Shown here piece by piece: positions 1-8,849 of a DNA stretch of 43,710 bases (within the stretch, counting starts at the first letter, position 1; every line of letters begins with the position of its first letter). The stretch comes from Chlorobi bacterium Chlorobi_1 (GTDB lineage Bacteria; Bacteroidota; Chlorobiia; Chlorobiales; Chlorobiaceae). The stretch spans positions 1 through 43,710 of the forward strand of contig OMIK01000018.1 in the NCBI GenBank assembly GCA_900299075.1. Direction: 5' to 3'. A program made the translations under genes and the position numbers. The notes beneath the pieces were generated by a model. The model searched no databases. It was not told where the DNA came from and saw nothing but the letters and a program-made list of their open reading frames with translations.

Positions 1-869
1 ACGAGGCCGATGCGGTCATCCTTGCTGCCGGAGGGAGCGCCTGGGGCTCTTCGGGGACCACCGGGGACGGGGTCAGGCTGGCCGCGTCGGCGGGCCATTC
101 GGTCGTTGCGGTGCTTCCCGCGCTTGCTCCGGTATTCTTCGTGCAGCCTCCCGACCCGGCCCTGGTCGGGGTGACGCTCCGCGGGGTAGGCGTCGCAGCC
201 GAAGCGGGCAAGCTTTCCGATCGCCGCCGGGGCGACCTCCTGATGAGCCATCGGGGCATATCGGGGCCGGCATGCCTCTCCCTCTCCCGCTCCGTTTCCG
301 GAATGATGGCCGCAGGCGGGCCGCCTCCGCTGCTCTACGCCGATTTTTTCCCCGGCTACGATGCAGGGGCGGTTGCCGCCTTCGTGCTCGGCCATGCCGC
401 ACGCAGCGGCTCGCGCCTGGTCAGGAGCTTCCTGCAGCGCTGTCCCCTCGCGCCGGAGAGCCTGGATCTCGCAGGGGCCGAGGCCGGCAGTGCCGTTTCA
501 ACGATTCCGAACGCCTTCGTGCCCGAGATCATGCGGCGGGCGGGCATCGACGACTCCCGCTCCCTCAGCACGATGACCAGGCAGGAGCGCCAGCGCCTGG
601 TTGCCGTCCTGAAACGTTTCGAACTCGGCATCGCCAGGAAGGTTCCGCTCGACCGGGCGGAGGTCTCCGCCGGCGGCGTCTCCCTTGCTGAGGTCGATCC
701 GAAAACCATGGAGTCGAGGCTGATGCGTCGGCTCTTCTGCTGCGGCGAGCTGCTCGACTACGTCGGAGAGGTCGGCGGATTCAACCTGCAGGCCGCCTTT
801 TCCACCGGCTGGACTGCCGGAAAGAGCGCCGCGCTCACCCTTTTCCCTGCGTCATCAGCTGGCGCATGA
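1..869 (+). CDS. HI0933-family NAD(P)/FAD flavoprotein, C-terminal part
   Basis: Only the last 288 codons are present; the start and the N-terminal FAD-binding Rossmann motif lie before the window. The reading frame is open from base 3. Visible family marks are ILAAGG followed by a Gly/Ser-rich GSSGTTG stretch, SHRGISGPA in the middle, and a C-terminal block TMESRLM...CCGELLDYVGEVGGFNLQAA, which in HI0933/BaiN-like flavoproteins closes the second FAD-binding part. Members are putative flavin oxidoreductases, some acting on steroids or related compounds; the substrate here cannot be read from sequence. Its 3' end overlaps the convergent gene below by 15 nt. Confidence 0.85.
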   Translation, partial: EADAVILAAGGSAWGSSGTTGDGVRLAASAGHSVVAVLPALAPVFFVQPPDPALVGVTLRGVGVAAEAGKLSDRRRGDLLMSHRGISGPACLSLSRSVSGMMAAGGPPPLLYADFFPGYDAGAVAAFVLGHAARSGSRLVRSFLQRCPLAPESLDLAGAEAGSAVSTIPNAFVPEIMRRAGIDDSRSLSTMTRQERQRLVAVLKRFELGIARKVPLDRAEVSAGGVSLAEVDPKTMESRLMRRLFCCGELLDYVGEVGGFNLQAAFSTGWTAGKSAALTLFPASSAGA

Positions 870-1787
870 GTAGGTCGGGTCGGCGGCCTTGCGGTCGAAT
901 GCCAGCACCTTCACCCGGCAGTGCTCCAGGTTGAATGATTGCTGGAAGTCGTCGAAATGGATCCTGCCGGCGCTGAAGCGCACCTTCAGGGGCACTACGA
1001 CTTTTCTTTCCGCACCGCACGGGTTGTCTTTCAATCCCGGCGAGAAGCGCTGACCAGCCCCGGACTGGTCGATCGCAAGGATTTCGTCAGCCGTCGTCTT
1101 GAGGGAGTGGATCGAACCGTCCGGATTGAAGCCGAGCGAGTTCAGGTCTCCATGGATCCCCTGCGGCTCGTTGTCGTAGGCGGTCATGATCCCCACCGGG
1201 GTATCTACCCTCGCGATCCCTGCCGGCTCTATCGAGCGTACCGTGCCCTCTTCATGGAAGGCGATACCCGTCCTGACCCTGAACTCCCCTGCCGGCGTCC
1301 TTATGTCCAGGAACTCACCCGGCCACAGGGTGGCGCTTTTCAGGGCACCGCTCTCGAAGAACTGGAGGCCGATGAACTTCGCGCTCAGTTTGCCGACTGG
1401 GGATTCGATCGTGATTGTTTCCGCGAGATCGTACTCGTTCCTGGAGGTCCAGAAGCCTGAAAGCCTGCCGTCGAGCGGAAAGATCCGCTTGACGCATCCC
1501 GTCTCGTGGAAGGTCACCAGCTCTGCGGGAACGCTCCCGGCTGGAGTCTCCAGGCGGGTCTGCGATTGGAGGGCGATCGATTTGAGCGCCCCGTTCTTGT
1601 AGAAGTAGACCGGCTTGACCGGGCGGCGCCCCATATCTTCGGCCTCGTACTGGGGAACCAGCCTGCCGTAGGGGGTCGTCAGGGTGTTCCTCCTGTTCAC
1701 GAGGCAGCCGTCGGTCTTCCCGTTTGAAAAGATGGTCTTGAACTCGACGCCGTCGAGTTTGCCGTATGGTGTGATGATCGTGCTCAT
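855..1787 (-). CDS. Repeat protein with TPxG-type strand repeats, function unknown
   Basis: A 310-residue protein of no family I recognise. It is made of five to six imperfect repeats of about 35-45 residues. Each opens with a T/S-P-x-G motif (TPYGKL, TPYGRL, TPAGSV, SPVGKL, TPAGEF, TPVGIM) and ends in a hydrophobic-x-F-x-x-x-G-x-(V/L)-x-S/R-I turn such as FYKNGALKSI, FFESGALKSA, FHEEGTVRSI and FNPDGSIHSL. This looks like a beta-strand repeat, loosely MORN-like. No signal peptide or membrane segment. I prefer the ATG at 1787; an in-frame TTG-ATG at 1838/1835 would add 16-17 residues. Its end overlaps the upstream flavoprotein gene tail-to-tail. Confidence 0.75.
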   Translation of the reverse strand: MSTIITPYGKLDGVEFKTIFSNGKTDGCLVNRRNTLTTPYGRLVPQYEAEDMGRRPVKPVYFYKNGALKSIALQSQTRLETPAGSVPAELVTFHETGCVKRIFPLDGRLSGFWTSRNEYDLAETITIESPVGKLSAKFIGLQFFESGALKSATLWPGEFLDIRTPAGEFRVRTGIAFHEEGTVRSIEPAGIARVDTPVGIMTAYDNEPQGIHGDLNSLGFNPDGSIHSLKTTADEILAIDQSGAGQRFSPGLKDNPCGAERKVVVPLKVRFSAGRIHFDDFQQSFNLEHCRVKVLAFDRKAADPTYSCAS

Positions 1788-1982
1788 GCCTGGTCCGGTT
1801 TCAATGGATTCCTGATGGTTACGATCATGATCCATCAATAACCGTGCCGAAATCGGATGAATCTGATAAGTCGTTTTAGGGGAGGGATTTGCTCGATTGT
1901 TGCAGTTCTTTGTCTTTGGTGAAAATACTACACTATGGTAGGATAGTCGCGTGAATGTACGAAGATGTAGGAAGTCGGGGCT

Positions 1983-2019
1983 CGTCTGAAGGGCGCCGCA
2001 GGCCGGTTCCCTTCAGACG
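1983..2019. repeat. 11-bp inverted repeat after the DUF2141 gene
   Basis: Perfect arms CGTCTGAAGGG (1983-1993) and its complement (2009-2019), with a GC-rich 15-nt loop that can pair further. It sits 14 nt past the stop of the minus-strand DUF2141 gene and before the repeat-protein gene. It has no T-run, so it is a weak or factor-assisted terminator, or an mRNA 3'-end stabiliser. Confidence 0.5.
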
Positions 2020-2032
2020 GTGTGGCGAGGGG

Positions 2033-2479
2033 TCAGAAGTAGTTGATGTCGATCTTCAGGGCGAGATCGCACTTCTCGAGGTTGAACGAGGATTCGGAGA
2101 AGGAGGGCGGGCCGCGCCTGATCTTCGGGTTGTTCGAGGTGCCGAAACCCTCCTTGGGTATGCCGATGAAGGTCTTGTCCATCTTGCCGTTGCCGTTCTC
2201 GTCGTGCAGCACGCTGACCGCGTAGGTGCCGTAGGGGACATCCGCGAACACCACCTCGCCGTGGTCGCCGGCGGAGATGCGCTTGCCCACAAGGGCTCGG
2301 TCCGGTTTGTCGGGGAACCCTTTGGAGGCGTCGAAGAGCGCCACGCCGACGAACCCGTCCGTGTTCCTGAGGTTGTTCACGGCGACCCTGATGTTGCCTT
2401 TTCCTGACGGGGACTCCTCGGCCTGTGCGGTGCCCGTGAGGGCCGTCAGGAGGAGCAGCGCCGAAAGCCAGTGCTTCAT
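2033..2479 (-). CDS. DUF2141 family secreted protein
   Basis: 148 residues. The start MKHWLSALLLLTALTGTAQA gives a clear Sec signal peptide, ending at AQA. The mature part matches DUF2141: an IRVAVNNLRNTDGFVGVALFD strand region, FADVPYGTYAVSVLHDENGNGKMD with a Ca-binding-like D-E-N-G-N-G-K-M-D loop, GIPKEGFG, and a closing LKIDINYF. Family members are small beta-sandwich exported proteins of unknown role. A GTG at 2575 would extend the frame by 32 residues but would bury the signal peptide, so 2479 was chosen. It is divergent from the small gene at 2685. Confidence 0.88.
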   Translation of the reverse strand: MKHWLSALLLLTALTGTAQAEESPSGKGNIRVAVNNLRNTDGFVGVALFDASKGFPDKPDRALVGKRISAGDHGEVVFADVPYGTYAVSVLHDENGNGKMDKTFIGIPKEGFGTSNNPKIRRGPPSFSESSFNLEKCDLALKIDINYF

Positions 2480-2684
2480 GCCAATCTCTTGTATTTCGTG
2501 TTTCGAGGCCGTATCCGGTAATGCTGTCGCCGGCATAAACTTCAATATATCAAGCGCAACGGATAAACCGGACACTTTTCGGCGCAGCCGCCCACATTTC
2601 GCCTCTTGTTGCGTTATAGGGTTATTTATTAGTAGATTAAAACTTTACGTGATCGCCGTTTCCCGCAAGTAACCAGGAGATGCC

Positions 2685-2870
2685 ATGTCCACCTCAGCAC
2701 TCTCGGCGCTGCAGCTTGCAGCCGACGCATTGCAGGATGCCCGCAAGCGGCTCGAAAGGGCAAGGGCGGAAGCCGACGACGATTACGAAATCCGCCAGGC
2801 CCTCAAGCACCTCGAGGAGAGCGCAGACTACCTGAAGCGAGGCATCTCCGAACTCCGCCAGCCGGGCTGA
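2685..2870 (+). CDS. Small helical protein, unknown function
   Basis: 61 residues, preceded by a good ribosome binding site (AGGAG 6 nt before ATG). The sequence is almost entirely predicted helix with heptad-like charge spacing (LQDARKRLERARAEADDDYEIRQALKHLEESADYLKRG), probably a short coiled coil. No signal peptide or cysteines. I do not recognise a family. The strong start signal and the clean reading frame between two secreted-protein genes support it as real. Confidence 0.7.
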   Translation: MSTSALSALQLAADALQDARKRLERARAEADDDYEIRQALKHLEESADYLKRGISELRQPG

Positions 2871-2949
2871 ACCGCGGCTGCCGGACACCCGCTCTTGATG
2901 CCGGCAGCCCCGGCAACTGTTCTTTATCCGTAACAAAACCCGCTATCAC

Positions 2950-3705
2950 ATGAATCCTCTCCATTCCATCACCAGGCGGCTGGCAGCCACCCTCCTGATC
3001 GCCCTTCCGGCCATCACCTTCGTCGCGCCCCTCTCCGCCCGTGCGGATTTTCCGCAGCCTCCGGCGGCCTATTTCCCGAACCTTCCTGACCATGCGGCAG
3101 CACCAGAAGGGTTCCTCAAGCCGGGCCTGAAGCTCGAGAAGGTGGCAAAGGGCGACCTGAACGGCGACCTGCTTCCCGACCTTGCGATGATCATCAGGAT
3201 GGACGATCCGAAGAACGTGCTGAGGGATCCTGAAGATGCCGAGCGGGAGCCTCTCGACACCAACCCGAGGATGATTGCGATCGCCATGGCCGACAAGGCT
3301 GGGGGCTATACGCTCGATGCGGTGAACCTGAGCATGATCCCGCGCCAGGAGGACCCCTTCATGAACGATCCGTTCACCGACCTCTCCATCGACAAGGGGG
3401 CTGTCAAGCTCATGCTGGAGCAGTCTTCGAATGCCGGAAGCTGGGGCAACGTCAACTTCACCTTCACCTTCAGGAAGCGGGGCCAGGATGTCGCGCTCGT
3501 CGGATTCGACCGTACCGACCTGAACCGTGCCAGCGGCGAGATGGTGGAGACGAGTGTCAACTTCCTGACCGGCAAACAGATCGTTTCGACCGGCAACGTT
3601 TCAAGCGACAAGACCACCAAGAAGTTGAGCCAGCTGCCGAAGCGGGCCCTGCCTACCTTGGGGTTCATGGGCGATGCCTTCTCGTTCGATCCCAAGAATC
3701 CCTGA
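2950..3705 (+). CDS. Secreted protein with FG-GAP-like calcium loop
   Basis: 251 residues. The N-terminus (NPLHSITRRLAATLLIALPA...SARA) is a Sec signal peptide. After it comes KGDLNGDLLPDLAMII, a D-x-N-x-D-x-x-x-D loop typical of a single FG-GAP/VCBS calcium-binding repeat. The rest (NVNFTFTFRKRGQDVALVGFDRTD, SVNFLTGKQIVSTG) looks like beta strands. Probably periplasmic or surface exposed; no enzyme motif seen. A strong terminator follows. Confidence 0.75.
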   Translation: MNPLHSITRRLAATLLIALPAITFVAPLSARADFPQPPAAYFPNLPDHAAAPEGFLKPGLKLEKVAKGDLNGDLLPDLAMIIRMDDPKNVLRDPEDAEREPLDTNPRMIAIAMADKAGGYTLDAVNLSMIPRQEDPFMNDPFTDLSIDKGAVKLMLEQSSNAGSWGNVNFTFTFRKRGQDVALVGFDRTDLNRASGEMVETSVNFLTGKQIVSTGNVSSDKTTKKLSQLPKRALPTLGFMGDAFSFDPKNP

Positions 3706-3732
3706 CGCGTGCCCCTTGTCCGTTCTATCTCG

Positions 3733-3760
3733 ACCCCGCTCCGGTGAGCGGGGTTTCTTT
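3733..3760 (+). terminator. Rho-independent terminator
   Basis: Stem ACCCCGCTC / GAGCGGGGT with a 4-nt CGGT loop, followed by TTCTTTTTT, 28 nt after the stop of the secreted protein gene. Confidence 0.9.
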
Positions 3761-3843
3761 TTTCCCGTTAAAACCATTTATTGAAACGAAGTCGTCGTCC
3801 ATGCGGCGATGCCGTCCAGAATGCAACCATCAGTTTCCAAGCC

Positions 3844-4647
3844 ATGCAGAGCACGCCGTTCGATTTCAATGCCGATGTCCTTGATCGCAGCAACAGCATC
3901 CCTGTCCTTGTCGATTTCTGGGCCTCCTGGTGCGGCCCCTGCCGGGTGCTCGGCCCGGTGCTCGAGCGCCTCGCCGAGAGGGCCGGGGGGCGCTGGCTGC
4001 TCGTCAAGATCGATACCGAAGCCTATCCCGAGCTTGCCCGGGAGTACGGTATCAGGAGCATCCCGAGCGTGAAGCTCTTCTCCGGGGGACGGGTCGTCGA
4101 CGAGTTTGCCGGCGCGCTGCCCGAACGGCAGATCGAGCAGTGGCTCGGCAAGGCACTGCCGAGCCCGTTCGCGAAGATGGTTGCCGATGCCGACGGGCTT
4201 GCGGCAGCCGGGGACGAAACCGGCGCCACATCGCTCTACCGGCACGTCTTGGAACAGGAGCCTGGCAACCTCAGGGCAAGGGCCGGGCTCGCGAAGCTGG
4301 CCCTTGTCGCCGATCCGGCCGGGGCGGTGAAGCTCGTCGAGCCGCTCGAGGGCGAACCTGGCCATGGCGATCTCTGCGATGCCGTCAGGATCCTGGCCCC
4401 ACTGCTCTCCCGCTCAACGGACGCCCTTCCGGATGCTTCCTGCAGGGGCGATTACGCCGCCGCGCTCGACTGCCTGCGAAAGCATGACTTCGACGGTGCG
4501 CTCGATCGTTTCATCGCTGTCCTCCGCACCGACCGCCAGTACGACGGCGACGGCTCGCGCAAGGCGTGCATCGCGATCTTCAGGTTCCTCGGCGAGGGCC
4601 ACGAGGTGACCTTGCGGCACCGGCGCGCGTTCGACCGCGCGTTCTGA
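3844..4647 (+). CDS. Thioredoxin-domain protein with TPR tail, CnoX/YbbN-like
   Basis: 267 residues. An N-terminal thioredoxin fold carries the intact active site WASWCGPC (Cys30 and Cys33) and the cis-Pro loop RSIPSVKLF. From about residue 110 the protein is helical and TPR-like (DETGATSLYRHVLEQEPGNLRARAGLAKLAL; DFDGALDRFIAVLRTD). This architecture is that of CnoX/YbbN, a chaperedoxin that binds unfolded or oxidised clients and hands them to chaperones. E. coli YbbN lacks one active-site Cys, whereas this one keeps both and could be redox-active. Start at the ATG 3844; a TTG at 3781 would add 21 residues without homology. Confidence 0.87.
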   Translation: MQSTPFDFNADVLDRSNSIPVLVDFWASWCGPCRVLGPVLERLAERAGGRWLLVKIDTEAYPELAREYGIRSIPSVKLFSGGRVVDEFAGALPERQIEQWLGKALPSPFAKMVADADGLAAAGDETGATSLYRHVLEQEPGNLRARAGLAKLALVADPAGAVKLVEPLEGEPGHGDLCDAVRILAPLLSRSTDALPDASCRGDYAAALDCLRKHDFDGALDRFIAVLRTDRQYDGDGSRKACIAIFRFLGEGHEVTLRHRRAFDRAF

Positions 4648-4702
4648 GTCGTGGAGAAGTGGCGTGGGGCCTGGCCGGCTGGCTTTTTCGATCTTTGCCC
4701 AT

Positions 4703-4725
4703 AGGTCCCGGATGACCTGTTTTTT
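4703..4725 (+). terminator. Short hairpin terminator
   Basis: AGGTC / GACCT stem with a CCGGAT loop followed by GTTTTTT, 55 nt after the thioredoxin gene. The stem is only 5 bp, so the call is moderate. Confidence 0.5.
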
Positions 4726-4754
4726 CACAAGACCCTTCTAAAACGGAGCTGGAC

Positions 4755-5333
4755 ATGGCCGAGAGAAGCGACATTGTCATCGGGGTGGACCTGGACGGGG
4801 TGTGCGCCGACTTTTACGGGCGGATGCGGGAGATTGCCGCGGAGTGGTTCGAACGGCCGAACGCAGAGCTGACCACCGAGGTCTCCTACGGCCTTTCGGA
4901 GTGGGGTATCTCGGACAAGAGCCATTACGACAGCCTGCACCGCTTCGCGGTCACCCAGCGGTCGCTGTTCAGCAGCATGGAGATGGTGCCGGGTGCGCGC
5001 AAGTACCTGCGGCTGCTCTCCGACGAAGGGTACCGTATCCGCATCATCACCCATCGGCTTTTCATCCACTACTTCCACGCCACCGCCGTGGAGCAGACGG
5101 TCAGCTGGCTCGACAGCCACGGCATCCCCTTCTGGGATCTGTGTTTCATGAAGGAGAAGTCGCAGGTGGGGGCGGACATCTACGTCGAGGACACTCCCGA
5201 CAACATCCTCAGCCTGCGATCCAAGGGGCTCTCCACCATCTGTTTCGGCAACAGCACCAATACGCACATCGAGGAGCCCCGGGCCTGCTCGTGGAAGGAG
5301 GTCTACGACCTCGTCCACGCATGGCGGCCCTGA
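4755..5333 (+). CDS. HAD-family 5'(3')-deoxyribonucleotidase-like protein
   Basis: 192 residues, HAD superfamily, close to the NT5C deoxynucleotidase group. Motif I is [13 protein letters not shown] (nucleophile Asp12, acid/base Asp14), motif II is RIRIITHR, and motif III/IV is [16 protein letters not shown]. The cap region is between motifs I and II as in NT5C. Known members dephosphorylate (deoxy)nucleoside monophosphates; the exact substrate is inferred. Cytosolic. Its stop lies 5 nt from the end of the convergent corA gene, leaving no room for a separate terminator. Confidence 0.8.
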   Translation: MAERSDIVIGVDLDGVCADFYGRMREIAAEWFERPNAELTTEVSYGLSEWGISDKSHYDSLHRFAVTQRSLFSSMEMVPGARKYLRLLSDEGYRIRIITHRLFIHYFHATAVEQTVSWLDSHGIPFWDLCFMKEKSQVGADIYVEDTPDNILSLRSKGLSTICFGNSTNTHIEEPRACSWKEVYDLVHAWRP

Positions 5334-5338
5334 GGCGG

Positions 5339-6271
5339 CTACAGCCAGTTCCGGCTTTTGAAGAAGAGCACCCCGGAGGTCGAGAGCACGAAAGAGAAGA
5401 GGATGATGAACCAGAATCCGTAGTTGTGGTTTTCGAACGAATTGGGCACGTTCATCCCGTACATGCTGGCGATGAGGGTCGGGATCATCAGGATGATCGA
5501 GATCGAGGTCAGGCGCTTCATCACCACGTTCAGGTTGTTCGAGATGACCGAGGCGTAGGCGTCCATCATGCCGCTGAGGATGTCGCTGTAGATGTTGGTC
5601 AGTTCCAGGGCCTGCTTCAGCTCGACCTCCACGTCCTCGACCAGTTCAAGGTCGAACCCCTCCTTCCTCGACAGGATGTTCTTGACCTTGTGGAGCAGGA
5701 TGTCGTTGCTCTTCAGGGACGTCATGAAATAGACCAGGCACTTCTCGATCTGGAGCAGCGTCTGGAGGTCTTCGTTCTTGATCGATTTCTCGAGCTTCTC
5801 TTCGGCGGTCTTGATCTGCAGGTTGATCTGTTTCAGGTACTTGAGGAACCAGATGCTGGAGGAGAGCAGGAGCTTGAGGACGAAGTCGTAGTTGTTCTCG
5901 ATGAAGATGTTCTTCCGCTTCGTGTAGGCGATGAAGTCGTGGATGAGGTCGGTCTCGAAGAAGCAGACCGACAGCACGACCTCGTCGTTGAAGATAATGC
6001 CGAGCGGGATGGTGGAGAAGGGGAGGTTCTCGTCCTTGGTCTTGTACGGTATCCTGAGCAGCACCATCGTCCATTCGTCCTCGGTCTCGATGCGGGGCCG
6101 CTCGTCGATGTCCTCGATATCCTTGTAGAACCACTCGGGGACATTCAGCTTGTTGAGGATCAGGTACTCGTCGTTCCTGTCGGGGCATTCGATATTGATC
6201 CAGCACTTCTCCTGCCACTCTTCGATGCGTTCGAGGCCGCCGCCGACTCCATTTTTCAGGAAACTTCTCAT
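5339..6271 (-). CDS. corA: CorA-family divalent cation transporter
   Basis: 310 residues. The soluble N-terminal part is alpha/beta then a long helix (LKQINLQIKTAEEKLEKSIKNED). Two C-terminal membrane helices follow, separated by the diagnostic YGMNVP motif, and the chain ends in a positively charged KSRNWL. CorA pentamers move Mg2+ (some members Co2+, Ni2+ or Zn2+) across the inner membrane. I chose ATG 6271 because the extra 33 residues from a TTG at 6370 are Arg/Gly-rich and not family-like. No clear Shine-Dalgarno precedes it. Confidence 0.9.
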   Translation of the reverse strand: MRSFLKNGVGGGLERIEEWQEKCWINIECPDRNDEYLILNKLNVPEWFYKDIEDIDERPRIETEDEWTMVLLRIPYKTKDENLPFSTIPLGIIFNDEVVLSVCFFETDLIHDFIAYTKRKNIFIENNYDFVLKLLLSSSIWFLKYLKQINLQIKTAEEKLEKSIKNEDLQTLLQIEKCLVYFMTSLKSNDILLHKVKNILSRKEGFDLELVEDVEVELKQALELTNIYSDILSGMMDAYASVISNNLNVVMKRLTSISIILMIPTLIASMYGMNVPNSFENHNYGFWFIILFSFVLSTSGVLFFKSRNWL

Positions 6272-6430
6272 GGCAGGATCGGAAATGCTTTGCCGAGCTT
6301 GTTGTTGACTGTCAAGGAAGATACGGCTTCCGCCCCGAAACCGTCCCCGAAAAAATGACCCTGCCGGCAACTTTCATCCGGGCTGTCGTTCGAAGCCGGG
6401 AGGCGCGGGATCCGTACCTGCGGAACGTGG

Positions 6431-6480
6431 GCCTTGGGAGGCTTCCGTTCGGGCGGCAAGCTACGGAAGCCTCCCAAGGC
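6431..6480. repeat. 17-bp perfect inverted repeat after the methyltransferase gene
   Basis: Arms GCCTTGGGAGGCTTCCG (6431-6447) and CGGAAGCCTCCCAAGGC (6464-6480) are perfect complements around a 16-nt loop. It begins 6 nt after the minus-strand methyltransferase stop. No T-run follows on the minus strand, so it is either a factor-assisted terminator or a protective 3' hairpin. Confidence 0.6.
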
Positions 6481-6485
6481 AGGGC

Positions 6486-7670
6486 TCAGAGGCTCGTCAC
6501 GTAGAAGCAGGCGAACTTGAGGTAGCCGGTCTCCGGCATCGAGAGGAGCACGGGGTGGTCCGCCGGCTGCGAGTTCCGGTAGATCATGCGCAGGTGCTTG
6601 CCCGCCTGCATCGCCCCGAGGTGCACGGCTGCGAGGAACTCCTCCTCCCCGATGTGGTGCGAGCATGAGGCCGTGGCCAGGAACCCTTCGTCCCTGACGA
6701 GCTGGAGGCCGAGCCTGTTGAGCTTCGTGTAGGCCTTGAGCGCCGTGGGCACGGTCTTGCGGCTCTTGGTGAAGCTCGGGGGATCGAGCACGACCAGGTC
6801 GAACGCTCGGTTCGCCTGCTTCAGGCCGGCAAGCGCTTCGAAGGCGTCGGAGGCGATGATGGAGAAGTTCTCCATGCCGTTCATCCGCGCATTCTGCTCG
6901 GCGCGCTGCAGCGCCTCCTGCGAGATGTCCACCATGGTGGTCGAACGGGCGCCGGCCTGCATGGCGTTGAGCGCGAAGCCGCCGTCGTTGGTGTAGACGT
7001 CGAGCACGTCGGCACCGGCCGAATACTTCCTGACGCTCCTGCGGTTTTCGCGCTGGTCGAGGAAGAAGCCGGTCTTCTGCCCTTCGAGGATGTTGACGCG
7101 GAAGCTGATGCCGTCGTCGACGATCACCTGCTGTGCATCCTCGGCGGTGCCGAGGAGCATCTCGCGATAGAGCGGCAGCCCCTCGAGCTCGCGGATCTGG
7201 GCCTCGTTCCGGATCACGATGGCGCTGGGGTCGAAGAGCTCCCTGAGCACCTCGGTGATGATCGGCAGGTGCCGGTCCATGCCGGCGGAGAAGGACTGGA
7301 GCACGAGCGCGCGGTCGAAGCGGTCGACGACCAGGCCGGGCAGGCCGTCCGACTCCCCGTGCACCAGGCGCCAGGCGTTGGTCACGTTTTCAGGGTAGAC
7401 CTTCCGGCGCAGCTGCAGGGCTTCGAGGATCTTCCTGCGGAAGAAGTCGCGGTCAGGCTGCTCCTCGCTCCTGGTCAGGAGCCTGAAGGCGATGAGCGAG
7501 TGCGGGTTGAAGAACCCGGTACCAAGGAGGCGGTTGTCGTGGGTGAAGAGCTGCACGGTCTCGCCGGCAGCGATATCCTTCGGGACTTCGCGAAGTTCGT
7601 TGCTGAAGACCCACAGGTGGCCGCTGAGCAGCCTCCGGTGTTCCTTTGGTTTGAGGTGCAGTGCTCGCAT
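6486..7670 (-). CDS. rlmI: Class I SAM-dependent rRNA methyltransferase, RlmI family
   Basis: 394 residues, the usual RlmI length. An N-terminal PUA-like domain ([20 protein letters not shown]) is followed by a central RlmI-type domain ([30 protein letters not shown]), then the SAM-binding Rossmann domain ([15 protein letters not shown]) with [10 protein letters not shown] and the catalytic Cys in TASCSHH. E. coli RlmI makes m5C1962 in 23S rRNA; the site here is inferred from family membership. The start ATG 7670 is divergent from the lipoprotein gene at 7816. Confidence 0.88.
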   Translation of the reverse strand: MRALHLKPKEHRRLLSGHLWVFSNELREVPKDIAAGETVQLFTHDNRLLGTGFFNPHSLIAFRLLTRSEEQPDRDFFRRKILEALQLRRKVYPENVTNAWRLVHGESDGLPGLVVDRFDRALVLQSFSAGMDRHLPIITEVLRELFDPSAIVIRNEAQIRELEGLPLYREMLLGTAEDAQQVIVDDGISFRVNILEGQKTGFFLDQRENRRSVRKYSAGADVLDVYTNDGGFALNAMQAGARSTTMVDISQEALQRAEQNARMNGMENFSIIASDAFEALAGLKQANRAFDLVVLDPPSFTKSRKTVPTALKAYTKLNRLGLQLVRDEGFLATASCSHHIGEEEFLAAVHLGAMQAGKHLRMIYRNSQPADHPVLLSMPETGYLKFACFYVTSL

Positions 7671-7815
7671 CGGTGAAAAACTCCTTGATCCGTGTTTTGA
7701 TGGCGGTTTGATTTGCTGTAAAATAACATTTCACGGGGACGAACCTTGCCGTGGCGGCAAGTTTGTCGGAGAATCGTATGAACGGCAACGGGATGATGGA
7801 CAGGAGATGTGGACG

Positions 7816-8673
7816 ATGATGGGATCGGTAAGGAATTTCTGCTGGATGGCGGCCTTCGTGGCGGTCGCCGGCTGCTCCGGGGTGCAGGTGGCCACGCGCG
7901 CGCCGGAGGCCCCGAAAGAGCAGGTGGTGCTCACTCCCGAACTGAAGCGCCTCTATCGCGAGGCGGCAGCCGAATCGGCACGGGTGCGGGCGGTGGACGG
8001 TTACGCCGACCTCTACCTGAAGAGCCCTCGCAAGACGGCCAAGGCCTACTGCACGGTGCAGCTGAACCGTTCGGGCAACGCCAGGCTGATCGTGACCGCC
8101 GGGCTGTTCAACTGGCCGGTGGCCGACATGCTCATCCGGCCCGACTCGCTGTTCGTGCTTGACATGCTCAACAACCGGATGCTCGTCGGCAGGAACAACG
8201 GGCGCAACCTCGAGAAGATCCTCGGCGTACAGGCGGGCTTCGGCCAGCTCACCGAGACCCTGTTCGGCATTCCGGGCATGACCGAGCCGGAGAACTCGAT
8301 CGAATCGGTCCGGCAGGGTTCGGGCAAGGTGAGCTACACCCTCCGTGCCGCCGGCGGACGCAAGGTGCTGGTCGCCGACGAGACCTCGAAGGCGCTCGAG
8401 GCGATGACCCTGTTCGACCCGAAGGGGCGCAAGAGCGTCGAGTTCACCTTCTCCGGCTTCCAGGCGCTGCAGTCGGATACGGGTGAGGTGCGGGTCCCGA
8501 AGGAGATCGGGATGCTCCTTTACCGTCCCGAAGAGGCCGACAGCTCGCACAGCCTGAGGGTGGTCTACGACGAGCGGGTCGTCAATCCGCCCAACCTCAC
8601 GATCACCTTCAGGAAGCCCTCGAAGGCGAAGGTGGTAGAGCTGGATGCGGTGGAGCGCATGCCCTGGCTTTGA
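7816..8673 (+). CDS. DUF4292-like lipoprotein
   Basis: 285 residues. The N-terminus (FCWMAAFVAVAGCSG) is a lipoprotein signal with lipobox VAGC. The body (VRAVDGYADLYLKSPRKTAKAYCTVQLNRSG...LFNWPVADMLIRPDSLFVLDMLNNRM) has the strand pattern of DUF4292/LolB-LolA-like lipid-carrier folds found in Bacteroidota and Chlorobiota. Role in outer-membrane lipoprotein or lipid handling is inference. AGGAG ends 9 nt before ATG 7816, deciding this start (ATG 7819 also possible). Confidence 0.7.
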   Translation: MMGSVRNFCWMAAFVAVAGCSGVQVATRAPEAPKEQVVLTPELKRLYREAAAESARVRAVDGYADLYLKSPRKTAKAYCTVQLNRSGNARLIVTAGLFNWPVADMLIRPDSLFVLDMLNNRMLVGRNNGRNLEKILGVQAGFGQLTETLFGIPGMTEPENSIESVRQGSGKVSYTLRAAGGRKVLVADETSKALEAMTLFDPKGRKSVEFTFSGFQALQSDTGEVRVPKEIGMLLYRPEEADSSHSLRVVYDERVVNPPNLTITFRKPSKAKVVELDAVERMPWL

Positions 8674-8687
8674 GGAAGGAGGAATAT

Positions 8688-8835
8688 TATGGGCACCTCG
8701 AAAAAGTGTCGTGAGCGAGTCAAGGGCAAGGCGGACGGAGCGAAGAAACCGGAGTGTACACGACGTACATGAGGATTTCGAGCACCGCCCAACGCAGCAA
8801 TTGACTCGCGGAACAAGTTTTTAGCGGTGCCCATA
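8688..8835 (+). repeat. Dispersed ~143-bp element, copy 1
   Basis: Ends are a perfect 10-bp inverted repeat, TATGGGCACC (8688-8697) and GGTGCCCATA (8826-8835). A subterminal GCGAGTCAA also occurs in inverted orientation near each end. Interior marks are GTGTACACGACGTACATGAGG and ATTTCGAGCAC. It is about 94% identical (around 8 substitutions and one 1-nt indel) to the reverse complement of the copy at 10700-10842. No open frame of note and no transposase, so it looks like a MITE or a structured non-autonomous repeat. It sits between the convergent lipoprotein and sodB genes. Confidence 0.85.
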
Positions 8836-8849
8836 TGTGACCGATGGGG

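Noticed and set aside
4802-6358. Long open frame running through the nucleotidase and antisense to corA
   Set aside because: It is the alternate-frame shadow expected in GC-rich DNA; its product is low-complexity (His/Arg/Asp/Val-rich) and has no domain, whereas the two genes it crosses are clearly recognisable.
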